Source of the DNA: Saccharopolyspora spinosa NRRL 18395
Lineage (GTDB): Bacteria; Actinomycetota; Actinomycetes; Mycobacteriales; Pseudonocardiaceae
Reading direction: 5' to 3'
DNA: 64,000 bases
NCBI RefSeq assembly: GCF_000194155.1
Contig: NZ_GL877878.1
Coordinates: forward strand, 1,931,490 to 1,995,489
The notes beneath the pieces are model-generated. The model saw only the letters and a program-made list of their open reading frames with translations. It made no database searches and was not told where the DNA came from. This document shows, piece after piece, positions 41,501 to 50,954 of the stretch (positions are counted from its first letter, which is position 1; each line of letters begins with the position of its first letter). The position numbers were made by a program, and so were the translations under genes.

Positions 41501-44500
41501 TCAGACGAGGTCGGATACCTCCGCCTTGGGCACCATCGCCCGTGGCGGCGCCTTCGGCGCGAAATCGGCACGTCGCCTGGGGCGCGGCGCGAGGACGTCG
41601 ACGGTGCCCACCAGGACCATGTGGGCGTAGGCGGTGAGGCCCGTCGCCAGGACGATCCAGCCCCCGCCGCTGAAGGCGTTCGGCTCGCACAGCCACAGGA
41701 CGCCGACGAACACCAGCAGCGTCAGCACCGATGCACCGACGCGCGCGGCAGTGCGGTAGGCCGCCGCTGCGGGCCAGGTCAGCAGCGCTGCGACCAGCGC
41801 CAGCCCGAGGGGGCCGAGCCGGAATCCGGTGGTGAACAGCCAGAACTCGGCCGCCAGCAGAACCGCCGCGATGAACGTCGAGGGCAGCCAGCGCGCCAAG
41901 CCGCGGCCGAAGCGGTGCGCCAGTCGCCACCCCGACCACGCGGCGAAGACCACGGTGAACAGCATTGCCAGCAGCGCGCCGGTGCCGAAGGACGTACCGG
42001 AGAAGTCGGCCACGACCAGCCAGTTCCCAGGCACTCCGCCGAACCAACTGAAGCTGTCCGCGCACGCGACATCCGAGCCGATACCAGATTCCGGGCAGGC
42101 GAAGGCCAGGGCGAGCATCGGCGCTTCCGCCGCACCTGGCGGGAACGGACGGGCTGATACGACCAACGAGCTCTGGTACGCCGAATCGTGCTGCTCGGCG
42201 GACAGGATCTGCGTCCCGGGCAGCGACCCCAGCCCGATGCCGGTGAACGTCACGGCGCTCGCCGCCAGGAAGCCCAGCAGCGCCGCGCGGCGCGGTGCGG
42301 CGAAGGCGTACACGATCGCCATCAGCAGCGGCTTGATCAGCGTCATCGCCCGACGCCCGAGCCACGGCAGCACGCCGCGCCCGGAGGGGCGGGCGGCGCG
42401 GTAGGCGAGCAGTCCGAAGCGCGTCGCCATCGACAGCGCCCGCGGCTCGCCGAGGTCGGCGAAGCGCTGGCGGCCGACGTCGTAGCGCTCCACCTGGCTG
42501 GACAGCTGCGCGGGCGACGGCAACGGCGGCTTGCCACCGCCGTTCGGGTCCGCCCCGGGCGAAACGCTTGCCACGAAAGGGACTTCCCCGGCGGCAATGG
42601 TCCACTGCAGACGCTCGGTGAGCAGCCGCCGGGTCTCGGTCAGCGCGTGCTCGTCGTCCGGGTTGGCGAACAGCGCGTCGAGTTCGGCGCGCACCTCCCC
42701 CGCGTGCTTCGCCCACATCTCGGCCAGGAACCCGCGCCACTGCCTGGCCTGCTCCTCGCCGAGATCCCCGAGTTCCGCTGCCGTCGGGCGGGAGACGATC
42801 GCCTGCAGCGCGTCGCCGAGCTCCTCCGAGCCGCCGTGGCGCTGTGCCAACCGAGTCGGGTCGGCGAGCAGCCGGACCAGCGCGGCGGCGGAGTCCATCC
42901 GCCCCCACATCCAGTCGTTCGCCCGCCACTTCGCGGACAGGAACGCGCCGAAGTTGCCCAGATCCAGGCCCCGGATCTTGTCCGCGATCTGCAGCGGCGC
43001 AGCTTCGGCGCGCCGGAGCGCGGTGAACGGCAGCGGGCTCTGCTCGTCGCTGACCACGCGCAGCAGGTTGATCCGCGTTCCCGGGACGCGGCCGACGTCC
43101 AGCGGCGCGGTGAGGACCACCAGCTGCCGCAACGTCTCCGGTCGCCGGTCGCTGCGCTCCAGCAGCGAATAGCCGATCTGCTGGGGTTCGTCGACGCGCT
43201 GGCGCGGCGGTGCCGCGGCGGCCAGCCGGTCCGCGACCCGGTGCAGCACCGCGCGCGCCTCGGCGACCGCGTCCACCCCGGCGTCGTCCGGGACCGCGTC
43301 CGCACCCGACGATTCCACGATGGACATCAGCTCGCCCGCGAACTCCGCGAGTTCCCGCTGGAAGTCCTCGCCTTCCTCGACGGCGCGCAGGACCGCGCCC
43401 AGCAGCGGCCGGATCGGGGACGGCAACCGGTGCTGGAGCCTGGTCCGGCGGCGCAGCACGCGCTGCACCCACTCGTCGAGTTCGGCGGTCTCGACGATCG
43501 GTTCGAGCTTCGCGCCGTTGATCCAGTACCGGTCGGCGTGTCCCTCCAGCACCTCGCCGAAGCTCCGCAGCCGGTACAGCACGGACTTGCAACGCCCGAT
43601 CTCGCGGCTTTCCGGCGACCAGCGTTCGATGTCCCACGCCCAGCCGAGGCATTCCTGCAACGCGGTGAGCAGGCCGCGCGCATCGTCGAAGACGCGCGTG
43701 GTGGCGCCGCTCCCGAGCCCAGCCGAAAGGCGCCGCGCGAGCTGCGTCCTCGCCTGCGCCGACCACTCCGCGAGCGGATCGCCGACCACCGGCGGCAGCA
43801 GCTTGCCGTCCTCGGTGCCCGAGGGCTCGGTGAGCATCCGGTACACCGCCTGGGCGTCCAGTTCCGCGCGCACCACCGCGTTGTCCGGCGCAACCGCGCC
43901 GACGTGCTGCGCCAGCACCGACGCCCGCTCGTCGTCCGGCGCGGTGCGCAACAGGGCGAACAACGCCTTGCGGCGCAAGGCTGTTCGCTCGACTACGCGG
44001 TTGTGCTCGTCCAGCGCGTCGAGGTCGGCGAGCAACGATTCCTGAGACAGCCGGGCCTTCAGGGCCGTCGCGGTCACCGGCACGGCCAGCCCGGGCTCGC
44101 GGCGTTGGCCGTGCGAGGCGACGGGGTCCGGGTTCAGGTAGAGCAGCCACCGGTGCGTCGGCCGGTCCGCGGGCGCGGCCGTGATCGCATCGATCGCTGC
44201 CGTCACCGGGATGTTGTCCAGCACGCCGCCGTCGATGACCCGGAACGGCGGGAGCTCCGGATCGGCGGCGGTTTCGGAGAACAGCCCGACCATGTTCGGC
44301 TCACCGTCCGGCGGCTCGCCGAGCGACGAGCGCACCTGCGCGGGCTCGAAGGCGAACGGGAACGACGACGTCGAGCGGGCGGCGTGGGCGAGCCGCAGCA
44401 CCGTCGCCGCGAAGTCGTCGCCCGCGCCGAAATCCGACAGCGGATCGCCGGCTTTCCCCCGATGGTGGAACCGGAACGACGCCGTGCGCCGCTCCTGCAA

Positions 44501-45055
44501 CATCGGCCCAGAGCGGCCGTCGAAGCGCTGCTCCAGCATCGGGTCCAGCAGCGTGGCGGTCAGCAGCAGGTCGGCTTGGCTGCCGGGGCGCTCAGCCCCC
44601 ACTGGCACGTTGTCGGTGATGACGTCGGCAAGCTGGGCACGGAAGTATCGATCACCCTCCAGCAGCGACGGCGGGCGGTCCTGCCAGAACTTCGGCACCG
44701 GCCGGGACATGGCCTCCACGTCACCCAGCCGCACCCACACCTCGCGCATCCGGTCGAAGGGCATGCCGTAGACCAGCGTCGCCGACAGCAGCGTCGCGTT
44801 GAGGCCACCGGCCGATGCCCCCGCCAGCACGTCGACCGCGACGGAGTCGTAGCCGGACAACTTCGCCAGCGCCGCCCACGGATGGGTACCGGTCGAATCG
44901 CCGTCCGCCGGTGCCCGGGAGTCCGCCACCGCCTCGCGGACCCGGTTGATCTCGGCGACCGCGCCACCGATCCACACTGCCATGCTCGCGCCGCCGCGCA
45001 TCGCCAGCGCCAAGCGCAGTTCCTGCTCGTTCTCCGCTCCTGCCGCGGTGGCCAC
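41501..45055 (-). CDS. Large patatin-like membrane protein
   Basis: A 1184-residue protein. The N-terminal ~290 residues form a patatin phospholipase domain: GGASMAVWIGG (oxyanion), GASAGG with Ser81, and the dyad Asp in VIDGGVLDN (Asp275). A long middle region of unknown fold follows, and the C-terminal ~250 residues contain about six transmembrane segments (for example LGALLVAALLTWP-like, ALAFACPES loop). Large actinobacterial patatin-related proteins have this layout; a lipase acting on membrane lipids is likely. GTG start at 45055. Convergent with narI. Confidence 0.82.
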   Translation of the reverse strand: MATAAGAENEQELRLALAMRGGASMAVWIGGAVAEINRVREAVADSRAPADGDSTGTHPWAALAKLSGYDSVAVDVLAGASAGGLNATLLSATLVYGMPFDRMREVWVRLGDVEAMSRPVPKFWQDRPPSLLEGDRYFRAQLADVITDNVPVGAERPGSQADLLLTATLLDPMLEQRFDGRSGPMLQERRTASFRFHHRGKAGDPLSDFGAGDDFAATVLRLAHAARSTSSFPFAFEPAQVRSSLGEPPDGEPNMVGLFSETAADPELPPFRVIDGGVLDNIPVTAAIDAITAAPADRPTHRWLLYLNPDPVASHGQRREPGLAVPVTATALKARLSQESLLADLDALDEHNRVVERTALRRKALFALLRTAPDDERASVLAQHVGAVAPDNAVVRAELDAQAVYRMLTEPSGTEDGKLLPPVVGDPLAEWSAQARTQLARRLSAGLGSGATTRVFDDARGLLTALQECLGWAWDIERWSPESREIGRCKSVLYRLRSFGEVLEGHADRYWINGAKLEPIVETAELDEWVQRVLRRRTRLQHRLPSPIRPLLGAVLRAVEEGEDFQRELAEFAGELMSIVESSGADAVPDDAGVDAVAEARAVLHRVADRLAAAAPPRQRVDEPQQIGYSLLERSDRRPETLRQLVVLTAPLDVGRVPGTRINLLRVVSDEQSPLPFTALRRAEAAPLQIADKIRGLDLGNFGAFLSAKWRANDWMWGRMDSAAALVRLLADPTRLAQRHGGSEELGDALQAIVSRPTAAELGDLGEEQARQWRGFLAEMWAKHAGEVRAELDALFANPDDEHALTETRRLLTERLQWTIAAGEVPFVASVSPGADPNGGGKPPLPSPAQLSSQVERYDVGRQRFADLGEPRALSMATRFGLLAYRAARPSGRGVLPWLGRRAMTLIKPLLMAIVYAFAAPRRAALLGFLAASAVTFTGIGLGSLPGTQILSAEQHDSAYQSSLVVSARPFPPGAAEAPMLALAFACPESGIGSDVACADSFSWFGGVPGNWLVVADFSGTSFGTGALLAMLFTVVFAAWSGWRLAHRFGRGLARWLPSTFIAAVLLAAEFWLFTTGFRLGPLGLALVAALLTWPAAAAYRTAARVGASVLTLLVFVGVLWLCEPNAFSGGGWIVLATGLTAYAHMVLVGTVDVLAPRPRRRADFAPKAPPRAMVPKAEVSDLV

Positions 45056-45377
45056 CTCGGAGCCCGCCCTCTCGATCGACGTCTGAGGATCATCCGAAAC
45101 CTACCGCGCGGATCGACGGTACCGAGCCGCAACAGGATGAACTCAACCCTTCCGCCACCGAACCGAACCCCGACGGTGCAACGCCACCACGCGAACGGCA
45201 CCGGGAACTACGTTTCCGCAAATAAACTCGGGTTTTGACCTTTTTGGTTCTTCTGTTTCTTACTGTCCCGTTTGGGGTTGCCTGTTTTGGCGTGTTTGGT
45301 GTGGACGGGGCACCCCCCCGCGACTCGCACCGCCGCGGAAGCTCAGACATCGCCTGGCGAGGAAAGCCCCGAAGCCA
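45056..45377. other. 322-base intergenic region
   Basis: Lies upstream of the patatin-like gene and downstream of the CitE-like gene, both on the minus strand. It contains a T-rich stretch (45236-45305), unusual for this genome, and no supported ORF. It should contain the patatin promoter. Confidence 0.45.
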
Positions 45378-46331
45378 TCATTCCGGTGGGGTCCAGCGGT
45401 CGGTTCTGGTCATGCCCGCCGCGCGGCCCTTGCCCGCGATCACCAGCGCCATCTTGCGGGACGCCTCGTCGATCATCTCGTCGGCGAGCATCGCCGCACC
45501 CCGCTTGCCACCGGCCGCCGAGGTGTGCCACTCGTAGGCGTCCAGGATGTTCTCGGCGTGGTCGTAATCCTCCTGGCGCGGCGAGAAGAGCTCGTTGACC
45601 GCGTCCACCTGTGCCGGGTGCAGCACCCACTTGCCGTCGAAGCCCAGCGCCGCCGAGCGGCCACCCACCCGGCGCAGTCCCTCGACGTCCTTGATCTGCA
45701 GGTACGGCCCGTCGATCGCCTGCACCCCGGCCGCGCGGGCCGCGGTCAGGATGCGCATCAGGATGTAGTGGTAGGCGTCGCCGACGTCGTAGCCCGGCGG
45801 CTGGTGCCCGACGACCAGCGACCGCATGTTGATCGAGGCCATGAAGTCGGCGGGCCCGTAGACCAGCGCCGCCAGCCGCGGCGAAGCGGCGGCGATGGCG
45901 TCCACCTCGACCAGGCCGCGGGCGTCCTCGATCTGCGGCTCGATGCCGATCCGGCCGACCTCCAGCCCCACGGCCCGCTCGATCTGGGTCAGTGTCAGAT
46001 CCAGCCAGCGCACGTGCTCGGGGGTGCTCACCTTCGGCAGGATGATCGTGTCGAGCTCGGCACCCGCGCCCTCCACGACGGTCACCACGTCCCGGTAGGT
46101 CCACTCGGTGTCAAGCGCGTTGACCCGCACCGAGCGGATCTTCTCGCCCCAGCCGCCCTCGTTGAGCGCGCCGACGATCCGGTCACGCGCCTCGGCCTTC
46201 GCCAGCGGCGCCACCGCGTCCTCGAGGTCCAGGAAGAACTGGTCGGCGCCCAGCCCGCGCGCCTTGTCGATCATCTTCGCGCTGGACCCCGGCACCGCCA
46301 GGCAGCTCCGCCGGGCACGTCGACCGTCCAC
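45378..46331 (-). CDS. CitE-like (HpcH/HpaI family) CoA-ester lyase
   Basis: A 317-residue TIM-barrel lyase: LAVPGSSAKMIDKARG, FFLDLEDAVAP (metal-binding acid), IEPQIEDARG, VYGPADF, and GPYLQIKD. Members cleave malyl-CoA, citramalyl-CoA or related 3-hydroxyacyl-CoAs (CitE, MCL, CLYBL-like). The substrate is not resolved by sequence. The GTG at 46331 follows GAGGAGG; the ATG upstream at 46349 overlaps that site. Confidence 0.85.
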   Translation of the reverse strand: MDGRRARRSCLAVPGSSAKMIDKARGLGADQFFLDLEDAVAPLAKAEARDRIVGALNEGGWGEKIRSVRVNALDTEWTYRDVVTVVEGAGAELDTIILPKVSTPEHVRWLDLTLTQIERAVGLEVGRIGIEPQIEDARGLVEVDAIAAASPRLAALVYGPADFMASINMRSLVVGHQPPGYDVGDAYHYILMRILTAARAAGVQAIDGPYLQIKDVEGLRRVGGRSAALGFDGKWVLHPAQVDAVNELFSPRQEDYDHAENILDAYEWHTSAAGGKRGAAMLADEMIDEASRKMALVIAGKGRAAGMTRTDRWTPPE

Positions 46332-46490
46332 GTTGTCCTCCTCTGGCATGGCGAGTCGCTGCGTGTGTACCACGCACTCCGCCGCTTGGGCCGGACAAGT
46401 GCCCGGCGGCACAGTCCCGTTCCCGAGCGGCGGCGCCGCGCCGTTCCGCCCGGGCAGCGGACTGCACGGAGAGTGCATAGCCTGATCCAC

Positions 46491-47777
46491 GTGGCAGCCA
46501 CGACCAGGGTTTTCGCGGCCCGGATGGCCGGCCTGTCGGTGTTCGGGCCGGACGGCGAATCGATCGGTCGGGTGCGCGACGTCGTCGCTGGGCTCAGCGT
46601 CCGGCGGCAGCCGCCGCGCGTCCTCGGCCTGGTTGTCGAGCTGCCAACCCGGCGCCGGATCTTCGTGCCGATGCTGCGGGTCACCCGCATCGAATCCAGC
46701 GCCGTGACGCTGGCGACCGGCAAGGTGAACCTCCGCCAGTTCCACCAGCGCCCCAACGAACTGCTCGTGCTCGGCCAGCTGCTCGACGCCCGGGTCGTCA
46801 TCGACTCCACCGCCGCGCCCGCCGTCCTGGTCGACGTCGCGATGGAGCAGATCCGCACCCGCGACTGGCAGCTGGCCAAGCTCGCGGTTCGGGAGCGCAC
46901 CGGGCGGCTCGGCCGCCGCGGCCCGACCCAGGTGCTGGACTGGGACCAGGTCACCGGGCTGGCGGTCGCGGAGCTGACCGGTCAGCCGCAGGGCGTGCAG
47001 CAGCTGCTCGCCATGTTCGAAACGATGCGCGCGGTCGACGTCGCGAGCACCCTGCACGAGCTGCCGACCAAGCGCCGCTACGAAGTCGCGGAGGCGCTGG
47101 ACGACGAGCGGCTCGCCGACGTCGTCGAGGAACTGCCCGATGAGGACCAGAAGGACCTGCTGGCGTACCTGGACGATGAGCGATCGGCGGACGTGCTGGG
47201 GGCGATGAACCCCGACGACGCGGCCGACCTGCTCGCCGAGCTGTCCGAAGTGGACAAGGAGCGGCTGCTCGGGCTGATGGCGCCGGAGGAATCGGCACCG
47301 GTCAAGCGGCTGATGGCGTACTCCTTCGACACCGCAGGCGGCCTGATGACACCGGAACCGATCGTGGTCGGACCGGACGCGACCATCGCCGAGGCGCTGG
47401 CGATGGTGCGCAACCGGGACCTGCCGGTCGCGCTGGCCAGCATGGTGTTCGTCTGCCGCCCGCCGTCGGCCACCCCGACGGGCCGCTACCTGGGTTGCGT
47501 GCACATCCAGCGGCTGCTCCGCGAACCACCGTCCACTTTGGTCGCCGGCGCCCTGGACACCGATCTCGCGAGCCTCCCGGCCGGGGCGTCGCTGGCCGAC
47601 GTCACCCGCTACTTCGCCGCCTACAACCTGGTGTGCGGGCCGGTGCTGGACGACGAGGAGCACCTCATCGGCGCGGTCACCGTCGACGACGTGCTCGATC
47701 ACTTGCTGCCGGAGAACTGGCGGGAAAGCGGACTTCCCGAACCTGAGACCGGCCCGACGGACCAGGAGGCGCTCTGA
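46491..47777 (+). CDS. MgtE N-domain/CBS protein without a transport domain
   Basis: A 428-residue soluble protein. The N-terminal ~140 residues form PRC-like beta domains (FGPDGESIGRVRDVVAG), then an MgtE N-terminal helical superhelix (LHELPTKRRYEVAEAL, LPDEDQKDLLAYLDDE, MNPDDAADLLAEL), then two CBS domains (MTPEPIVVGPDATIAEAL, LIGAVTVDDVLDHL). The membrane channel part of MgtE is absent. It therefore looks like a Mg2+ or nucleotide sensor. The DUF1003 gene starts within its stop codon; the pair matches Rv1232c/Rv1231c (recalled). Confidence 0.85.
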   Translation: MAATTRVFAARMAGLSVFGPDGESIGRVRDVVAGLSVRRQPPRVLGLVVELPTRRRIFVPMLRVTRIESSAVTLATGKVNLRQFHQRPNELLVLGQLLDARVVIDSTAAPAVLVDVAMEQIRTRDWQLAKLAVRERTGRLGRRGPTQVLDWDQVTGLAVAELTGQPQGVQQLLAMFETMRAVDVASTLHELPTKRRYEVAEALDDERLADVVEELPDEDQKDLLAYLDDERSADVLGAMNPDDAADLLAELSEVDKERLLGLMAPEESAPVKRLMAYSFDTAGGLMTPEPIVVGPDATIAEALAMVRNRDLPVALASMVFVCRPPSATPTGRYLGCVHIQRLLREPPSTLVAGALDTDLASLPAGASLADVTRYFAAYNLVCGPVLDDEEHLIGAVTVDDVLDHLLPENWRESGLPEPETGPTDQEAL

Positions 47778-48304
47778 TGCCCGAGCTGCTGACCCACCGC
47801 CGACTCGACCTACCCCGTCCGCCGCACCGGTTCACCGTCTCGTTCGACCCGGAGCTGTTCGGGCAGATCTCGGAGCGGATCGCCCGCTTCCTCGGCACCG
47901 GCAAGTTCCTGTTCTGGATGACGGTGTTCGTGATCTTCTGGATCGCGGTCAACCTGTTCGCGGTCGGCCTGCAGTGGGATCCCTACCCGTTCATCTTGCT
48001 CAACCTGGCCTTCTCCACCCAGGCCTCCTACGCCGCCCCGCTGATCCTGCTCGCGCAGAACCGGCAGGACGACCGGGACCGGGTCTCGCTGGAAGAGGAC
48101 CGAATCCGGGCGGCGCAGACCAAGGCGGACACCGACTACCTCGCCCGCGAACTCGCCGCGCTGCGGCTGGCGATCGGCGAGGTGGCCACCCGCGACTACC
48201 TGCGCGGCGAGTTGGACAGGCTGCGCGAGGAAGTCCCCGGCCTGCGGAGCGAAGTGGAGAAACGCCGAATCCGCACCAGCTTCCGAGACGCCGACGACAT
48301 CTGA
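47777..48304 (+). CDS. DUF1003 membrane protein
   Basis: A 175-residue protein with two transmembrane segments (FLFWMTVFVIFWIAVNLFAV and PFILLNLAFSTQASYAAPLILL), the core of DUF1003, followed by a ~80-residue coiled coil (RVSLEEDRIRAAQTKADTDYL...). The ATG overlaps the stop of the MgtE-N/CBS gene, so the two products probably act together at the membrane, perhaps in divalent cation handling. Confidence 0.85.
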   Translation: MPELLTHRRLDLPRPPHRFTVSFDPELFGQISERIARFLGTGKFLFWMTVFVIFWIAVNLFAVGLQWDPYPFILLNLAFSTQASYAAPLILLAQNRQDDRDRVSLEEDRIRAAQTKADTDYLARELAALRLAIGEVATRDYLRGELDRLREEVPGLRSEVEKRRIRTSFRDADDI

Positions 48305-48311
48305 ACCCAGT

Positions 48312-48380
48312 GCGATTTTCATTGAGCCATTTTCGTCCTGGCCGATCGCAGCCGCGACGCTGCAAGTCCCACCAGGCTGC
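48312..48380. repeat. Dispersed intergenic repeat, copy B
   Basis: Matches 6375-6445: GCGATTTT, GAGCC, TTTTC, TCCTGG, CGATC, GCAGCCGCGACGC in the same order, then CTG-TCCCAC-GCTG. It lies directly after the DUF1003 stop. Confidence 0.6.
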
Positions 48381-48499
48381 CGCAAGCGGCATAGCCGCCT
48401 TGGCCCACCATCGCAGCGTGCACCGCCGCAGGTTCTCAGCGGCCTACTTGCCAGGACAGCCCGGAGGTCGCGTATCGGTACCCGGAGTCGAGAAGGCCG

Positions 48500-48556
48500 C
48501 TGAGGTTCCGACTTGTAGGTAGCTACCCCCGCACCGCAACGCGAGAAGAGTTTGTA
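48500..48556. repeat. Dispersed repeat related to 9858-9921
   Basis: Shares TGAGGTTCCG, CCCGCACCGCAACGC and GAAGAGTTTG with the element at 9858-9921, but has one copy of the unit that is tandem there. The gap 48305-48562 between DUF1003 and the Nudix gene is otherwise without a gene. Confidence 0.45.
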
Positions 48557-48562
48557 AAACGC

Positions 48563-49027
48563 TCAATGGGAACCAGCACGCTGTTCTCCGTTGAAACCGC
48601 CGTCGAGGTCGGCGAAGAGGGCGACGATCGCCGGGGCCGTGACCTCGTGGGCCGCGTACTCCTCGCGGGTGCACCAGGCGAGTTCGGCGATCTCGGCGGC
48701 CGGCTCGGGGATCCCGTCGAGTTCGCCCGTGTAGCAGCTGAGCTCGACCTGCACGCCGTCACCCTGACCGACGGCGTCGGTGACGTAGCGGCCGAAGAAG
48801 TCCGCCCCCCGCAGCCCGACGCCGAGCTCCTCGCGCACCTCCCGGTGCAGGGCCTGCACCTCGGTCTCGCCAGGGTCGATCTTGCCGCCGGGCAGGTAGA
48901 ACGCGGCCTGGTAGTCGGCGCGGACCAGCAGCAATCGCCGGTCCTCGAACCGGACCAGGCCGACTGCCCGGATCAGCTGTTCGGGAGCGGTGGGGTTCGC
49001 ATCGTGCACGACCTCATGCTTGCGCAC
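48563..49027 (-). CDS. Nudix hydrolase (MutT-like)
   Basis: About 154 residues with a complete Nudix box (GGKIDPGETEVQALHREVRE then ELGV). MutT-like proteins sanitise oxidised nucleotides or hydrolyse related diphosphates; the substrate is not determined. The start (GTG at 49027) overlaps the end of the MarR gene by 14 bases, so the two are one operon; a GTG at 49009 is also possible. Confidence 0.85.
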   Translation of the reverse strand: MRKHEVVHDANPTAPEQLIRAVGLVRFEDRRLLLVRADYQAAFYLPGGKIDPGETEVQALHREVREELGVGLRGADFFGRYVTDAVGQGDGVQVELSCYTGELDGIPEPAAEIAELAWCTREEYAAHEVTAPAIVALFADLDGGFNGEQRAGSH

Positions 49028-49502
49028 GCTGCCCCGGCGGCGACGGCACACCCCCATCGGCCAGCCGCTCGCAGGTACGCATCAGCGCCTCCAGCTCGCC
49101 CGCGGTCGCGGACAGGAAGTACCGCGCCACCCCGGTGCGATGCGTCGACGCCGCGAGCTGCAACCGCGCTTCGCCACCTTCGGTGATCACGGCCTGCACA
49201 CCGCGCCCGTCCGAATCGACCCGGACCCGGCGCACCAGCCCGAGCCGTTCGAGGCGGTCGACCAACCTGGTCACCCCGGAGCGGGACAGCAGCACGACGT
49301 CCGCGAGTTCGGTCATCCGCAGCCGCTGTTCGGGGGCCTCTGCCAGCGCGTCGAGGACGTCGTAGGCGGCGAGCGTGAGCCGTTGCTCGGCGATCAGGTC
49401 GCCTTCCAGGCAGCGCGTGACCCTGGCGTGCGCGCGGAGGAAACTGCGGTACGCCAGCAATTCACTTCGAGTCGGTAATCGATCAAGAGCCGTCTCGGCC
49501 AC
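49014..49502 (-). CDS. MarR-family transcriptional regulator
   Basis: A 162-residue winged-helix regulator: RMTELADVVLLSRSGVTRLVDRLERLGLVRRVRVDSDGRG is the recognition helix and wing (first 20 residues RMTELADVVLLSRSGVTRLV). MarR proteins usually repress nearby genes until a small molecule binds. It is encoded directly ahead of the Nudix gene and divergent from mrp; either could be a target. GTG start at 49502. Confidence 0.85.
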   Translation of the reverse strand: MAETALDRLPTRSELLAYRSFLRAHARVTRCLEGDLIAEQRLTLAAYDVLDALAEAPEQRLRMTELADVVLLSRSGVTRLVDRLERLGLVRRVRVDSDGRGVQAVITEGGEARLQLAASTHRTGVARYFLSATAGELEALMRTCERLADGGVPSPPGQRAQA

Positions 49503-49735
49503 GAAGATTGATATTACGGAACGCGTTCACTCGACTGCGCAGCGCCCCCGAACAAGTATCGCGTTCTACTCGGCGAGCCCCGCCGACCAGCGCGGGCGAC
49601 CCTGTTCCTGGCGGGCTACCGGTCCGTAGCATTGGGATTGCCCACAACGCGGTGTGAGAATCTTCGAGGTCGGCGCACGGCGTCGTCCGAAGCGACCACC
49701 GACCACGTCCGCAACTGCAGCTTGCCGAGGTAACC

Positions 49736-50875
49736 GTGACCAGTACGCAGTCCGCGCCCACCGAGGACGCCGTCCGGAAGGCCCTCAGCCAGGTCGAGGA
49801 CCCGGAGATCCGTCGGCCGATCACCGACCTGGGCATGGTCAAGAGCGTGTCCATCGACGCTGGCGGCGCCGTGGCGGTCGAGGTGTACCTGACGGTCCAG
49901 GGCTGCCCGATGCGGGAGACGATCACGCAGCGGGTCACCAGCGCCGTGTCCGCCGTGGAGGGAGTCAGCTCGGTCCAGGTCGAGCTCGACGTGATGAGCG
50001 ACGAGCAGCGCACCGAACTGCGCAAGATGCTGCGCGGCAGCGCCGAGGAACCGCGCATCCCGTTCGCCGAGCCCGGCTCGATGACCAGGGTGTACTGCGT
50101 GGCCTCGGGCAAGGGCGGGGTCGGCAAGTCCAGCGTGACGGTCAACCTCGCGGCCGCGATGGCCAAGCGCGGCCTGTCGGTCGGCGTGGTCGACGCCGAC
50201 ATCTACGGCCACTCGGTGCCGCGGATGCTGGGTGCGAGCGGCAAGCCCACCCAGGTGGAGAAGATGATCATGCCGCCGCAGGCGCACGGCGTGAAGGTCA
50301 TCTCCATCGGCATGTTCACCCCCGGCAACACGCCGGTGGTCTGGCGCGGGCCGATGCTGCACCGGGCGCTGCAGCAGTTCCTGTCCGACGTCTTCTGGGG
50401 CGACCTCGACGTCCTGCTGCTCGACCTGCCGCCCGGCACCGGCGACGTGGCGCTGTCCACCGCCCAGCTCATCCCGAACGCGGAGATCCTGGTGGTCACG
50501 ACCCCGCAGCAGGCGGCGGCCGAGGTCGCGGAGCGGGCCGGGGCGATCGCCATGCAGACCCGGCAGCGGCTGGCCGGTGTGGTGGAGAACATGTCCTGGA
50601 TGGAGTTGCCGGACGGCCAGCGGATGGAGGTCTTCGGCTCGGGCGGCGGCCAACTGGTGGCGGAGTCGCTGAGCCGCTCGATGGGCTCGGACGTGCCGCT
50701 GCTCGGCCAGGTGCCGTTGGACCCGCGGCTGCGCGAAGCGGGCGACAACGGCACACCGCTGGTCCTGGAGGCCCCGGACTCGCCGGCGGCGGTGGTCCTC
50801 AACGACATCGCAAAGCGCCTGTCCACCCGAGCGCGCGGCCTCGCGGGCAAGCTCCTCAGCGTCTCCCCCACCTAA
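49736..50875 (+). CDS. mrp: Mrp/ApbC iron-sulfur cluster carrier ATPase
   Basis: A 379-residue P-loop protein. The N-terminal ~90 residues are a MIP18/DUF59 domain (VEDPEIRRPITDLGMV), followed by a deviant Walker A of the MinD/Mrp class (GKGGVGKSS) and DLPPGTGD (Walker B/switch). Mrp proteins transfer Fe-S clusters to client apoproteins. The CxxC near the C-terminus of many Mrp proteins is not evident here. The GTG at 49736 follows GAGG. Same order as around Rv1229c (recalled). Confidence 0.92.
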   Translation: MTSTQSAPTEDAVRKALSQVEDPEIRRPITDLGMVKSVSIDAGGAVAVEVYLTVQGCPMRETITQRVTSAVSAVEGVSSVQVELDVMSDEQRTELRKMLRGSAEEPRIPFAEPGSMTRVYCVASGKGGVGKSSVTVNLAAAMAKRGLSVGVVDADIYGHSVPRMLGASGKPTQVEKMIMPPQAHGVKVISIGMFTPGNTPVVWRGPMLHRALQQFLSDVFWGDLDVLLLDLPPGTGDVALSTAQLIPNAEILVVTTPQQAAAEVAERAGAIAMQTRQRLAGVVENMSWMELPDGQRMEVFGSGGGQLVAESLSRSMGSDVPLLGQVPLDPRLREAGDNGTPLVLEAPDSPAAVVLNDIAKRLSTRARGLAGKLLSVSPT

Positions 50876-50894
50876 CCACCACACTTCCGGGTGA

Positions 50895-50947
50895 GAGGTG
50901 AGGGGCACCCTTGAGCGACTATGCCGCTCAAGGGTGCCCCTCACCTC
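50895..50947. terminator. Perfect 22-bp hairpin between convergent genes
   Basis: Arms 50895-50916 and 50926-50947 pair perfectly around the loop GACTATGCC and are followed by GAAAAAA. It separates mrp (+) from the O-methyltransferase gene (-). Its GTGAGGGGCACCCT core and the following A-run match the palindrome at 6525-6562, which also separates convergent genes. Confidence 0.78.
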
Positions 50948-50954
50948 GAAAAAA

